From Physcia stellaris (taxonomy: Eukaryota; Ascomycota; Lecanoromycetes; Caliciales; Physciaceae): 64,000 bases of DNA. The notes under the pieces were generated by a model. It did not search any database, was not told where the DNA came from, and saw nothing but the letters and a program-made list of their open reading frames with translations. The stretch is from NCBI GenBank assembly GCA_018902385.1, contig JABSSW010000008.1, positions 558,001-622,000 on the forward strand, written 5' to 3'. Made by a program: the position numbers and the translations under genes. Below are positions 34,338 through 46,711 of this stretch, piece after piece (the first letter of the stretch is position 1; each line of letters begins with the position of its first letter).

Positions 34338-34468
34338 TGCTGGTATTGGATGTGGAAAGCTTGGAATTTGGTAGATGAATGAAAATAGGAAGATGGGATT
34401 ATGTGACTGCGATCAGATTGAAGTCAGATTTGATGATGGAGATTCTGAAGAGGGAGGGCGAGCTGCTC

Positions 34469-34474
34469 TTTATA
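34469..34474 (-). promoter_or_regulatory. TATA box of the secreted-protein gene
   Basis: TATAAA on the minus strand within GGTATAAAGAGC, about 130 bases upstream of the ATG at 34337. The distance is usual for a fungal gene with a short leader, so this is a plausible core promoter element. Confidence 0.4.
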
Positions 34475-36259
34475 CCGTTTCTATCAAGTGAATGTGCAAC
34501 TCTTAGATGCTTTCTCGGGTGAGATGGACAGGGTTAGATTGTTAAAATTGATCAATGCCGTGTCTCACCCGAAGATCATGTTGATTCTCCATGTCGGGCG
34601 TCTGATGGTACGTAATGGTTTCCCGTTCTCCATTTCCGCCAGCTGCACTGGTGCTCGCGTCTGACTGACGATCGAAACGGGAACATATCTTGCGTTAGGG
34701 CAGTGTTAGCAGCTAGAGTCTTAGAAGACGGGGTTCTCAACCCAGGCGGAACGTCAAGCGAGTCATCGCTTCTGAGCCTGGGACAATCATCTCTGTTTCC
34801 ACTGGCTATTGAACGCAGATGGTCTGAAGTGGGGTCTGAAAATGAGCGATTTTCGCACCTTTGCACTATCAGATCCACGGTTTGCTTTCAAGACGTCAGA
34901 GAAAAGCAGTGAATTGCGCTTCTTCCAGCCGTGTTGCGAATAGAACTTGCTCCACAATATTGAACGGTCATACTGCAAGGTCCTGGTATTACCCCAAAAA
35001 GAGTTCTATGCCGTCAAAATAATCCCCAGTAGCTATTCTTGTTGCCGAATGATCTGGCTTAGATCTACGCTTGAACCCAAGGGTGGATTCGTTTAGTCCA
35101 GAGCCGCAGAGATCTTCAGGTACCCGAACCGAGATGCCATGCCTTTGGGGCTCTGATCAAGCGCGCTTATGAAGCTGCACGGGTTGTGTCTCAAATTTGC
35201 GGATTAGCAGATGGAGAAATGTACCGAGAGGAAGATCATGATCCAAGCTCTGAAACAATGTTCCTTTATACCGCTGCAGAGCGTAGGGTAGAACAGACTG
35301 TGGGGAAGAGAAATATGAACGCAAGACCGGGCATGTATCATACCCAGTGGTACATACAGCTTGTGGGCGCTAGCTGTAGAGATACGGAAACATGCTGCTC
35401 GCTATTCAAGACGCTAAGATATCGCAGGCCATACGGATTCGAGCCCGTATACGACGTCTTGCTGTCCGTTGCTGACTTTCCTAGGCATTGATAACCAAAA
35501 AGGCATCTTTATCTTACTCACGTGGCTCTCACTTTAGGCGACCCCGTGTTATATTGACCCGAAATAATCTCGCTCGGACTGTGGGGCAGTCCTGTTCGTT
35601 CCTTTGCCATATCCAGCAGGTAAGGGCGGGTACCTGTAGTAAATGGTCGTTTGATCACGCTCGAATAGGATAAGATCGGATGAGATGGGAATCATAGAAT
35701 GAGGTGTTGAAGCATGAGCTTTCCGAAAATAGCATGCGATAAGGTAGGTGAGGCGCTTGTAGCGCTTGTATCTTAATTCGCGACCTGACTAGTGACTACG
35801 GCACAGTTAGCTCCAGTGAGTAATAGGGAGACCCCTGCTCAACATGTCAATATGTAGCCTCATTGTACCAAGATGCAAAAGCCAAGGTACAGAAGCCAAG
35901 GAGTAATCCGGTCTCTACCAGATGTTTGACCATTAAAGAACCTTTTCAGGACGGCAACTCGAATTGCACTGCCGCAATGGGCACATTAAACATGTTGGGG
36001 ATGGACCAGGCTTGGTGTGACATTTTGTCAACCTCAGTCTGTGCATTTATGATCTGACGACCATGACGTGTGGTGTCTCAATTATTGTTGTGACGTTTTC
36101 GGGAATCCCGACCATTGTAGGTTGGACCACACACCAGTCTCTGTGGACGAGGTATCCTCAACGCAACAGCAATTGCGGCAACACCTGAAGCAAATAGCAA
36201 CCATCTTATGAGCATCAGAATACTCCATAAGCCTCCGTTGAGTACTTCCGACAGAAACT
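34475..36259. other. 1.8 kb without a recognised gene; one unassigned open frame
   Basis: The only notable item is a frame open from about 35078 to 35491 on the plus strand (about 137 codons; includes ALIKRAYEAARVVSQICGLA). It lacks an early ATG in a good position and has no domain I can name. It may be an eroded exon. Nothing else seen. Confidence 0.35.
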
Positions 36260-37783
36260 GTGTACGTGTGGGTGCTATAGTCACCAACGAGGCCTTTCAA
36301 GTTTCGGCGCTGGGCAATCAAGATCAAGAAATGTGCTTTACCAATGGATGGCATTCTAGTGGAGTAATTACTCCAGCACTTTATTGCTGTCATGGCTAAT
36401 GCTACCTTCAAGTGACTGTCGGCGGCGCGACTAGGTCGAGCTGCCATGGAGCTGGCCCCAGACATAAAAGAATCGATGGTCAAGTAGTTGCCGCTGAATA
36501 TGTATGTTCCAGCAGCAAGCGCAGAACGAGATATGAAGTCAATCTAGCTTAGGTGGATGTGAATAGCAATCTGCAAATGGTTACCGATAAGAAGTAATTG
36601 AAAGCAGTCGCAGGTTGTTTCGGCCTTCTCGGCATTGTGACTCACATCACATCTAAGTTGGAAGCGATGACCTACTCAGTTTCGAAACCGATGAAGCCCC
36701 CAATTACTTTGGCAATCCCGTTCTTGAGTATGAGCGGAGTCCCACCTGCCCTCTACAAGGATTGGACGGAAAACTACATCGTGGTTGCGAAAGCCCACTT
36801 CGAGAATCGAGTTACCAATGATTTCAATTCGGAATGATTACCAGTTTATTGCATGGATTGACAGCTGGAACCCTGTTGAAGACTCGAAGGGTGCAAAAGA
36901 CTATCCTTCGGAGGCTGGTGTTTTCCTGTAATGGCTCTAGACCTGGATTGGTGGTTAGTTCTCACAGATCTCCTTCAAACAAAGCCCCGGTCATTGGCTG
37001 GCGCAATTTTCTGAAATCTTGGGTATGACAGTACTGCCACCAACAGTCTTTGATCCTGAAGACATCGAGATCAAGACTTAGCTGCCAGATGGAATGCATA
37101 TCTTCCGTGGCGTACGTATTACGTAGCTACTCTGTAGTGAGGCACTGCTAATTTCAAGAGCAGGTCCAAAATACTCGAGTTCGAGATATGCAGTCCGAGA
37201 TTCCCTGTCCCCACTCATATCAGATTCTGCGAAGCCAGACATTAATATTTCGATTGTTCAACGTGCATGGTGCGATGTCATCAATCTCGTCTATCGTGAA
37301 GCTAAAGATAGCCGCTCACATATGCGCCTGACGATGGAACTGCGCAGCATGGGTGGTAGCGATATGCTCATGGCGCCTCAGCAAGGCAACGACCTCCGCA
37401 TTGTAAGTATCTAGGTTCTAACAATTTTGGTGCCTGTCCCCGAGCAGTGTAGGGACCTCAAGCAGAAATTAACGGATATCTGAATGAGCTATGAGGTCAA
37501 GGGTATCAAATTGAATGCAAGGCTACATCGGGCCAAGGATCAGTAAGTGTTTCTAGTCACAATTATCCAGACTCTGTGCTATATTTGTGACGTGAAGGGC
37601 AGGATGGACATGAAAACGGATGTCGTCTCGATGCAGCAACACCTCAAGCGTTCGGCCTACAACGACCAGATTCTCGCAGTTAAAGCAGAGTTGACCGAAA
37701 TCCGAATGGCTCAAGGCTGGACTATGGATGACCTGCGAAAGAGCTTTTTGGATCAACGTTGGGATACGATCCTTTATTCTTGA
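36260..37783 (+). pseudogene. decayed FAD-linked oxidoreductase (D-arabinono-lactone oxidase / L-gulonolactone oxidase type)
   Basis: Pieces of one protein follow in family order, scattered over the three plus frames. They are QVTVGGATRSSCHGAGPRHK (about 36405) from the FAD-binding PCMH domain, AVAGCFGLLGIVTHITSKLE (36604), ITLAIPFLSMSGVPPALYKD (36690), QFIAWIDSWNPVEDSKG (36841), ISIVQRAWCDVINLVYREAK (37247), MRLTMELRSMGGSDMLMAP, and the C-terminal YNDQILAVKAELTEIRMAQG with WTMDDLRKSFLDQRW (to 37783). Together they cover most of an ALO-type enzyme, but with several stops and frame changes, for example TAA and TAG within the segment near 36930, so no functional protein is expected. The first part of the FAD domain upstream of 36390 is barely recognisable. 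This is a host gene in advanced decay; it contains no inserted element. Confidence 0.7.
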
Positions 37784-39349
37784 TCGAACTGTTGTCGTGG
37801 AGTATGTTGGCTTCCTAAATGCTTAAGCAGTCGATGCTAGTATAGTTAAACTTGGTCTATGAAGTCCGTGGTGACGTCCTGGGTGATGTTTCCCGATTGG
37901 TGAAGAATTGACACTGGCATAATATCGAGCTTGATACGAGGACCTTGCCCTTACGCGACTGCCAATCTTCACCCCAGATCGAGCGACCAACCTCCCACTC
38001 ATCTCCTTGCACTTGGAACTCATGATCCCAGAAACTGTTCAGACGCAACATCCTTGCGCTCCTCGGCATCTCTGTTTGACTATGCCAACCGAGCTTCGTA
38101 GCTGGAGAATATTCACCAACCATTCCAAAGCAGTTGGCTAAAGATGAGCGCAATCAAATAATTGGCGGCCACGAAAGTCGCGCCCATTCCGAGTAAGATC
38201 AAGAGGCATTTCTCAGCATTCGTTCTTCGCGACCACCAACTACCTTTGGGTTTGAGAGACGATGCGAATGCGGCGTCGTTGTAATTGAGGGGTAGCTGTG
38301 TGGAGGTAAGACATGAGAATGTGGACCGCTGAATGTCTGGTTGTGGAGGTGAGGATTATACCTGTGGTGCCATAATTTCGGAGATCTGCAATTTTCCCTG
38401 CGTTGATCGTAGGTCTAGAGTGGCGGATGTTGAGACTTGTGCCCACTTATTCAATTGGGAAGAATTCGAGAGAAGAAGACTGTGCGATAAACCAACAAGA
38501 TTAATAGAGGAAAGCTTCTGAGGCTGTGTCGAGTTCTCGGGCGCTCGCTGGATTCGCAGCCGCTGCGCCAAAGGACGGGAAGGATCAGTAAGGATCTCAA
38601 TCTAGACTCTACCCAATCCCATGCACCGATGGAGGGCGGCACTCCAAGTTTGCTCTCTATAAGGCCGCCTGGAAACTAGTGACCGAGGGCCCCCAACAAC
38701 GATGATGGGCCTTAGATTTTGTGGGCCTCGGCACCCAGCACCGCCTAGCCGAGCCCATATTCTAAAGCGGCCTAAAGCCGCTTGTGCTATATCGGTGCAT
38801 GAGGTATCCCGTGACTTTACCCCCGGGTCGTTTACTCTTATGATCCTGGAAAATTTAGTATTTCTTCGCAAGCTCTTAGTCTATAAAGTTTTACAAAATG
38901 CGAGGAATGCAGCAAAACAAGCTCTCATTCGATCAGCAGCTGCTGAAACCTAAACTCAACATTGAAAATCAGGAAGGTTGCGGCCTCGGAGCGCAGTCGG
39001 TAAGAACCTGCGTTCCATCGTGGTATCCATGTCTTGGGACGTCTCGTCGAAACCGCTTTGATTCACGACTAGATCTTCTCAATCTCATGTACCAGCAACA
39101 TCTTTTTGATACACACAATACGCTGTGGATCAATCCATCATTTTTCGTTGCTGTGATTGTGCATAGTGCATTGTACATTGTTTGTTGTCCTGAAACAATT
39201 GTTATTTAAAAAGACCATTGTGTTGTACCCTGATCGATAACACAATGAACAAAGAAATGGGGCGCAGAGATATATGAGTCGCGAATAAGTCGCATTCTTC
39301 CGGCTCATCACAGTTGCAAGTGTAAAATCTGTCATAACAACCAAACAAC
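37784..39349. other. 1.6 kb without a supported gene
   Basis: No gene recognised. The segment 38655-38785 is GC-rich and holds several GGCC-containing stretches (GGGCCT, CGGCCT, GCCGAG), unlike its surroundings. It could be the end of an old DNA transposon, but I see no terminal inverted repeat. Confidence 0.35.
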
Positions 39350-39389
39350 TATAAATCGAACAATCAAACTACACATCGAACAATCAAAC
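39350..39389 (+). promoter_or_regulatory. TATA-like box and paired 15-bp direct repeat before the F-box gene
   Basis: TATAAAT (39350-39356) lies about 125 bases upstream of the ATG at 39478. It overlaps the first of two exact copies of ATCGAACAATCAAAC (39355-39369 and 39375-39389), set 20 bases apart, which is two turns of the helix. The spacing suggests binding sites for one factor, which is inference. Confidence 0.4.
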
Positions 39390-39477
39390 AACTGCAGACA
39401 GTCTCTAATTGATCAGAGGACTTCGCTTTTTGATCAACTCTATCTACCGGGCTCAAATTAGAGGGATTGCGATTACG

Positions 39478-41436
39478 ATGGCGGGCAGCATTCTTGCCGA
39501 ACACCAGCCACTGTACTCCTTGCCACAGGAAGTCTTGAGCCAGATTATCGACTACCTGCCCCAAAGCACTCGTCTCACGCTTATGCAAACAAGTCGCTCT
39601 CTGCGCCTTTGCCCCGTCTTAGTACGTTCCATGTACGTTGAGCCAATTTCAACGGCGGATTTTCCCACGACCCCGGCAAATATGTTGCTCGACGTCCCAT
39701 CGCTACTCGGTAACCCCTTTATTACCGGTCTACATGAGCGGACTAATGACTGTGAAGACTTCATGAGCTTGAAAGGTCTGACTGGACTCCGGGACGACCG
39801 CTATCTTAGCTCCGCTAAGTGCAAGGCAATATGCGATTCTATCGACAGAGATACAGGAGTCTACGTCAGACACCTAACAGTCCCTTATTTTATGTCTCTC
39901 GATTCAATACGGCCTTTCGCCAGAGATTGTCCAAACATCGTGTCACTGGATCTGGCAAATCAGATCAGATTTGACCCACTCGATTGTCATTACCGCGGCT
40001 CACACGTTAATTGGCCTGCAGGGACAAGCATCGGTTGGAAGGCGATTGTCAAGAGATATCCCGAACTGTTCGAGCGCCTGATGACCATCAAGGTGTCCGT
40101 TGCCGGTCTCGATATGTCTGACAACTCTAATTGCGATGCATTGACTTCGCTACTTAGGTCGACGAAGCGACTCGAAACTCTTGAGCTTCAAGGTCGATCC
40201 GAGCTTCATAACATATCCTATTACGAATTTAACGAGCCAAGAGAATGCCTGAAGTTGATAAAGGTACTGAGGACTTACACTGCAAAAACTCTGAGAGAAC
40301 TTCGACTAGATCGTATGCTTCTTTCCATTGGGAGTTTGCCGCTACTTCTTCGGAGAATGTCAAGAGATTTTCCAGAGTTCAAGAAAATCTCGCTATCTGT
40401 CGACTACGATTTGAAAATGGTCAGCAACCTCGACGAGTCATCTCCAAGTCGTTATGAGTTCAACCAGGCTCGAAAAGGCATGGGGCGAACAATACCTTAC
40501 ACTTGCTGGAGCTATATCCGAATGATCAAAGCAATCAGCCAACACGAAACAGCTTCCAACGTCCCACGATGGAACCTCACAGCTATGGACAACCATGATC
40601 TCACGCTTCGGGCGCAAGATTTGTTTGATTATGATTCTGATCGTGGTCAGATGACATCGGAATCAGTAGAGCTCCTCAGATGGCTCAAGCAAGACTTGCG
40701 ATACACGCCTAAGTTCACTTGGTCTCTAGAGAATAACAATCTAGGACCTCACCAATACACTCCATTGCACTTAATCAATGAAATGAATCGGCAGAGAACT
40801 TTCGAGCTCTGCGAAGAGCTGTTCCAAACGCTCAAAGCCGCCGATATACCAATCAAGCTTGAACTGTCAACAGAAAGCCAAAAAGTCTCAAAACCTGGCA
40901 AATCCTCCTTCTTCCTTCATAACTGGGTCCCACAAACCAAAGACGCAATTTACCGAGAATCATTATCCAGAATAATGTCCTCAGGAGAAGGAACGTGGCA
41001 GTGGTACCTTCACGGCATCGGAAGCCATGTGGACCACCTGAAAGTAATGTGGAGCCACGCATTCCTCCGCGAGCCCTTCGACATGAGCATGAAGAAGCAT
41101 CGCAAACGCAGGCGTATGGGTAGACCTGCAGGTTACTGCTTCGATCCCCGTCCACAGTCGGAGCGTGCGGACGAGGAGAAAACTTCCATCCAGCCGATGT
41201 GGGATGATCTCAAGAACGACTTTCCGAACCTCAAGCGACTCGAGCTGCGTGTTCCGGCACTGGTGTATCTTGGCGATGACGCTTTCCTCGAAGACGTATT
41301 ACCTGGCACAGGTTGGCAGTTACAACGAGGCGATGATGTCGTGGTCAAGGATTATAGACAGTGTGAGGGACTCACACCGCAAGCTGATGTGGTGTTCTTA
41401 GATCGTACCTTTTTTAGGGAGGAGTTCTCTGCGTAG
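39478..41436 (+). CDS. F-box protein, large fungal paralog A
   Basis: 652 residues, one exon; the frame is open further upstream (39409) but without an ATG. The F-box is at about 10-50 (LYSLPQEVLSQIIDYLPQST, LTLMQTSRSLR), which would bind Skp1 in an SCF ubiquitin ligase. The rest is a long leucine-containing region without sharp repeats (VRHLTVPYFMSLDSIRPFAR, KRLETLELQGRSELH, TLRELRLDRMLLSIGSLPLL), presumably the substrate-binding part. The C-terminal third contains WDDLKNDFPNLKRLELRVPA and GDDVVVKDYRQ. It is clearly paralogous to the gene at 50226-52391: both have TCWxYIRMxKxI, ERAxEEKxxxQPxW, FPNLKRL, YLGD and VVKDxR in the same order. The copia fossil begins 277 bases past its stop. Confidence 0.87.
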   Translation: MAGSILAEHQPLYSLPQEVLSQIIDYLPQSTRLTLMQTSRSLRLCPVLVRSMYVEPISTADFPTTPANMLLDVPSLLGNPFITGLHERTNDCEDFMSLKGLTGLRDDRYLSSAKCKAICDSIDRDTGVYVRHLTVPYFMSLDSIRPFARDCPNIVSLDLANQIRFDPLDCHYRGSHVNWPAGTSIGWKAIVKRYPELFERLMTIKVSVAGLDMSDNSNCDALTSLLRSTKRLETLELQGRSELHNISYYEFNEPRECLKLIKVLRTYTAKTLRELRLDRMLLSIGSLPLLLRRMSRDFPEFKKISLSVDYDLKMVSNLDESSPSRYEFNQARKGMGRTIPYTCWSYIRMIKAISQHETASNVPRWNLTAMDNHDLTLRAQDLFDYDSDRGQMTSESVELLRWLKQDLRYTPKFTWSLENNNLGPHQYTPLHLINEMNRQRTFELCEELFQTLKAADIPIKLELSTESQKVSKPGKSSFFLHNWVPQTKDAIYRESLSRIMSSGEGTWQWYLHGIGSHVDHLKVMWSHAFLREPFDMSMKKHRKRRRMGRPAGYCFDPRPQSERADEEKTSIQPMWDDLKNDFPNLKRLELRVPALVYLGDDAFLEDVLPGTGWQLQRGDDVVVKDYRQCEGLTPQADVVFLDRTFFREEFSA

Positions 41437-41713
41437 ACGATTCGCTCTAGTTTAGATAATATACTTGTACTGTAGGCCAACTACGGTTGCTGAAGTTTTC
41501 TGATTGTTTTGCGATCTCACCCTATGACTTTGACAGAAGGTGATCTTCAATGTGCACGTGTAGGGCCGATTTCGATGTTGCTCTGGCTCAAGAAATATGA
41601 CGCCCTCATCTAGGTACATCTTTTTAGCTTTTTACACCTACTTCCTACTGATGGAATCCTACGAACGTCCTCCTTTTCGTGTGATTATATCGGTGCATTG
41701 GGGGTAACCAAAG
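41437..41713. other. 3' flank of F-box gene A
   Basis: Normal base composition right up to the target duplication CAAAG (41709-41713) of the retroelement. No gene. Confidence 0.6.
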
Positions 41714-41857
41714 TGTAGAACTAGGTGGCCAATCAGGGACCGCCAAGAGCTTAGTAACTAGTGCGCACTTCAATGACATTAGATGCTAAAAATCATGTAA
41801 ATTAGCATTTCATAGAACAACATACAATCAATGATTTATTTATTCAGAAATTTTACA
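41714..41857 (+). repeat. 5' LTR (144 bp) of the copia fossil
   Basis: Same length as the 3' copy. Its outer ~96 bases have normal composition; its inner ~48 bases carry the mutational pattern of the element's interior. Confidence 0.92.
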
Positions 41858-44800
41858 ATTATGAATTCGAATCACGTTTAATTGTTGCATTCAATACGTG
41901 ATTTATTTGATTATCAATATTTTCAACATTCGATTGTTTCGACAAATTAACACGAAAAATCAAAACATCGCGAAAACATTTTCTTGTTTACATTTTTTTA
42001 CAATCAACAACAATCAAAATTTTTTTTTTATTTATTCGTTCGTTTAGCACGATGACGAATACGAAACGAAAATTCAAATTGAATTTTTTCAAAAATTGAA
42101 ACGCGTGATTTTTGATCGTACGAATCAAAATCACAAAATATTCGATTTGAAATTTCATCGATTCATTCAACGATACTAAATCAATAAAAAAAATTGAATT
42201 TTTAAAATTCAATTTTGACACACAACAAAATGCGAATTTCAACGAAAAACATGCTCGATACAAAATAACGACATCGAAATACAAAAAAAAATTTCAAAAT
42301 TGAAAAAAACAAAAAAAATTCATGACAAAAATAATCGATCACATTTACGATACAACAACGATTACAAATTTCAATTTTATTCAAATCGTTGAAATTCATT
42401 CATGAATCGTTTTTTGCGTTTTCAAAACACGTTTTGCATTCATCGATTCGATTAAAAATTTGAAATTAAAACAAAAATACAATCGTTTGATCAAGAATTC
42501 ATTCAATCGTCAAAATATCGATGTTTGAATAAACGATTATTTGAAAATGTTGACATTCGTTAAACAAACAAAAATTGTTGAAATCATCGATAACAAACGA
42601 ACGTATCGTGATTTTTTACACGCAATCGACAAAATCGCATTTATTTTCGTTAAAATACAATTATTTCAACTAAACATTGTAACGAATCACGAAATTCAAT
42701 TTTTCATTTTTATCGAAATTTTTCGACATCACATGCGCATGAAAAAAATTCGAAAAAAAAAAAAAAACGATATTCAATTCGACATTCGTTATTGACGAAT
42801 GCAATTATACAAATCATCGAAATCATTTTAACATTTCGTCATTTCGAAATCAAAATCAGTTTCGAAATTTTTGCATTTGCGAAAAAAAACATTTTTACGA
42901 CGATTGTTTTTATTTTAACGAAAAATACGTTCAAATGATTTCAAACTGAAATCAAAAATCGTGATTAAAATAAACGAAACGAAAAAAATTCAAAAAAAAA
43001 AACAAATAAAACAAAACATCAAGCGAATTGACGAAAAACGTCAAAAAAAAACGATAACAAAAACACAAAAATCGAAATAAAATTTTTCGTCGTTATTCAC
43101 GTCAATGTCATAAAATCGTTTACAAACGACTCGTTTTCGTCAAATTATTTTTTTCGTTCGTCGTGAATTATGAATTACGATTTCGACATTTACGTGATCA
43201 ACAACACAATGAAACAACGTTTTCAAAAAAAACGAAATTGCATAAACGAATCGAAAATTATGTTCGACATGAAATTATTTTTTATTTTGACATATGATCG
43301 AATGCGTATTAACGTCGATACGTTCACAAAAAAAAATCAATGAAATTTTTAAACGTCAATTATGTATCAGATTTCATGATCAATATCGTCGCGAAAAACA
43401 TTTTCGCAAACAAAAAATTACATTTTGATACAATTCATAAACATTTGCACAAAAACGATGCATCGATCGTTTTCGTGTCACGAATAAAAGCACATTACGT
43501 TTTCGAAAATAATAAATTTGAAAAAATAAACGTTTTCGCAATCATCGTGCGACAAGAATTTATTTTGAAATAATATCAATTTTTCGTTCATGCAAATAAT
43601 GACATCATACAACATTTACAAAAAACAATTGAAAAAATAAAATTCATTAACAAAAATAAAATGTCACTAATTAACAAATGCGAAAAATGTGTTTTTTTCA
43701 AAATATATCGAATTGTATTCAAATTTTCTGTAAAGTCAAAAATTTCGAACAAATCGTTTTATCGTATTACATACGATTTCATCGATATGACAACGATTTT
43801 GAACAAACACAAATGAATATTACACGTGACATGTTTCGAAACAAATTTTCACATGATATACACGCATGAAAACAAAAAACAAATTACGAAAATATTTATT
43901 CGAATCATTCACATCATCGAAATCAAATACAACGACAAAATGATATTTGTACGTTTTGACGACGAACGCGCGCTAAACATTGTTTAAAATAATTATTGTA
44001 CATTCAAAAACATTACATATGAATTTTCGATCGTTAATATTTCAACACAAAACGATCACAACGAACGATTAAATGACATATTGTTGATCAAATCACGAAC
44101 AATAAAATTCGAAACAAATTTATTTGTTTATTTATGATCGTGAATCAATGAAATCGCTGATTACATAATGAATCGTACATTTTTCAAAAAGCATGAATGA
44201 AAAACATCGTTCGAAATGATTATCGACAAAAAATCGAATTTTGTTCACATCGTTCAATATAAAACAAAAGCATATTTTTTGAATAAAAATATTTCGAAAA
44301 AAAAAAAGATGAAAATCAAAACACACATCGATTTTTTTGTAAATTATGACAACATCAATATTTTTTTAATTTGAATTTTTAGTCAACGAAAAATTATACG
44401 TACACGTGATGTCACATTCAACGAAAATTCACGTTATCGTTTTAATGAAATAAATTTAATTCAATTCGTCAACGAGTTTTTTTTGATTAACGATACGTTT
44501 GACATATCACGAAACGATTTCACGAAAATAATGAATATCGAATCAAACAACGACGAAAATGTATGAAAATTAACATTTACAAAATCTATTATCGATCGCG
44601 ATGCAAAGAAATTTCACAAACAAACAATTGAAAACGATTTTGAATCAAAATATTTATTTTCATTTGTTTCATTTTCGTCAAAAAATGAAAACACGTCAAA
44701 TACGTTTGATTTTTCGTATTTTTCGTCATTTGTCGTTACAAAAAATTTCTTGTCATTTGTCGTTGCAAAAACAGTAAAAAAATTATTTTCATTTGCATCG

Positions 44801-46711
44801 TCGTTGAAAGAGAAAAAATCGAAACATTGAACGAAAACAACGATTGACGAAATCAATATTCAATTTGAAAAATTCATTCGCATTCGCAAATCAAATTCGT
44901 TTCGAAATTTCAATCATTATATCGTTTTAAAAAATGCATTCGCAAAAAAAATGCGTTCATTTTATGAAACATTTATGATTTCATTCACGAAAAAAAAATC
45001 ACATCGTGACAATTTTTTCGTCGAATTACGTTTTTATTATCAAATGTTCAAACATTTTGAAATCGTCGATTTTTTACGAATCATTGACGTGAAAATCAAA
45101 ACATTACAATCAAAACAAATTTGAAAAAAAATTTCATGAAATCATGTCAAACAAACAAAAAAAATTTTTATATTTATCACATGAATATTCAAATACAAAT
45201 TCGACAACGAAAAATATTTGATAAAACACAAAATTCGATTGTGTATTCGAAAAAATTTTCAACAAATCGAACAAAATGTTTACGCAATTACATTAATTAT
45301 TAAAATTTTTCGAACATTAATGATCATAATTACAATTTTCGATTTGAACATTCGTCAATATGACGCAATCAATGCATTCGCAAATAACGATATCGACGAA
45401 TTCATTTATTGCAAATCGTTTGACGATTGAAAAAAAACAAACAATGTGTTATTTTTTTTATTGAAAGCATTTTATGAATTGAAATAATTTTCAACGTTAT
45501 GATATCGTCATTTATCGATCATTTTCAACAATTTAAATTTAAAACAAATGTCAAACATCGAATGTTTATTCATCAATGATTATATAATTTTATTTTTTTT
45601 CGTGAACGATATAGCAATTATGTATTATTTTCAATATTTCAAACAAATCGACGTTTTCGAAAAAAACTTTTCGAAACATACGAAATGAAAAACATCGATA
45701 AAATCGAATGATTTTTCAATATTCGCATTACACGCGATAAAAAACAACAAATAACATCGTTTTGTTAAAACAATTATATCGACAAATTTATCAACAAGTT
45801 CAACATTGATATGATCAAAAAAAAAATCAAAATCGTTTATATTCATTCATATTTCGATGATAAAAAATGAAAATAATGTTATTTTTCAAAAAATTCATAT
45901 GTATCAACAAAAAATCGAATTTGTCAATTTCGTTGCAACAACAATTCGATCAAATGTAATCGTTGCAATCTCGATATTATTTGAATATTTTACGAATTCA
46001 TTTAAACATCATACGAAACAAACGATTCGAACGTTAAAATATTTAACACACATCAAATATTACGTCATTGTTTACAAAAATCAAACAAATTATACAATCA
46101 TTATTTTTTTAATTTCGTCAAATGCGTTATTCGCAAACGATTTAAACATTCGTCAAAATTTAAATGAATATTGTTTTATGTTTTTCGACGATTTTATCGA
46201 TTAAAAAATCACAAAACAAAAAACAATCACAATTAATTTTATCGAAATCGAATTGTTGATTATGTCAATAACGATCAACATCAAAATGTGATAAAATCGT
46301 TTTTTTGAATCAATACAAATGAACATGAAAAAATTCATTCACATTCAATGCGATAATCGTCAAATTATACGAACGTTTATTATGTCAACGATCAAATTAA
46401 TCATTAAATTACGTCATGTCGATATACATCGTCATTAATTACGTCAAAAAATGCAAAAAAACACGATCAACATTCAATGAATTTTTACAACGAACATTTT
46501 GATCGACGATTTCATCAAAACTTTATCATTTCAAAAACAAAAAACATTCGTGAAACTGATTGATTTAAAATTTATTTCGATATCAAAATCGAAAAAAAAC
46601 AAAAAATTCGATCAATCAAAAATCGAATAAATCGCATCATGAATCACATCGAAAAATGAATAAAACATCAAAAATAAAACGAAATATCAAATATTTTTTT
46701 TTAAAAAAATG

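Noticed and set aside
35420-35445. GGATTCGAGCCC resembling a tRNA T-arm
   Set aside because: The surrounding sequence cannot fold into a cloverleaf and lies inside an open frame.
38655-38790. GC-rich patch as a DNA-transposon end
   Set aside because: No terminal inverted repeats or target duplication found by eye.
41988-46204. Many Phe/Ile/Asn-rich frames in the AT-rich block as separate genes
   Set aside because: They are products of extreme base composition within the copia fossil.
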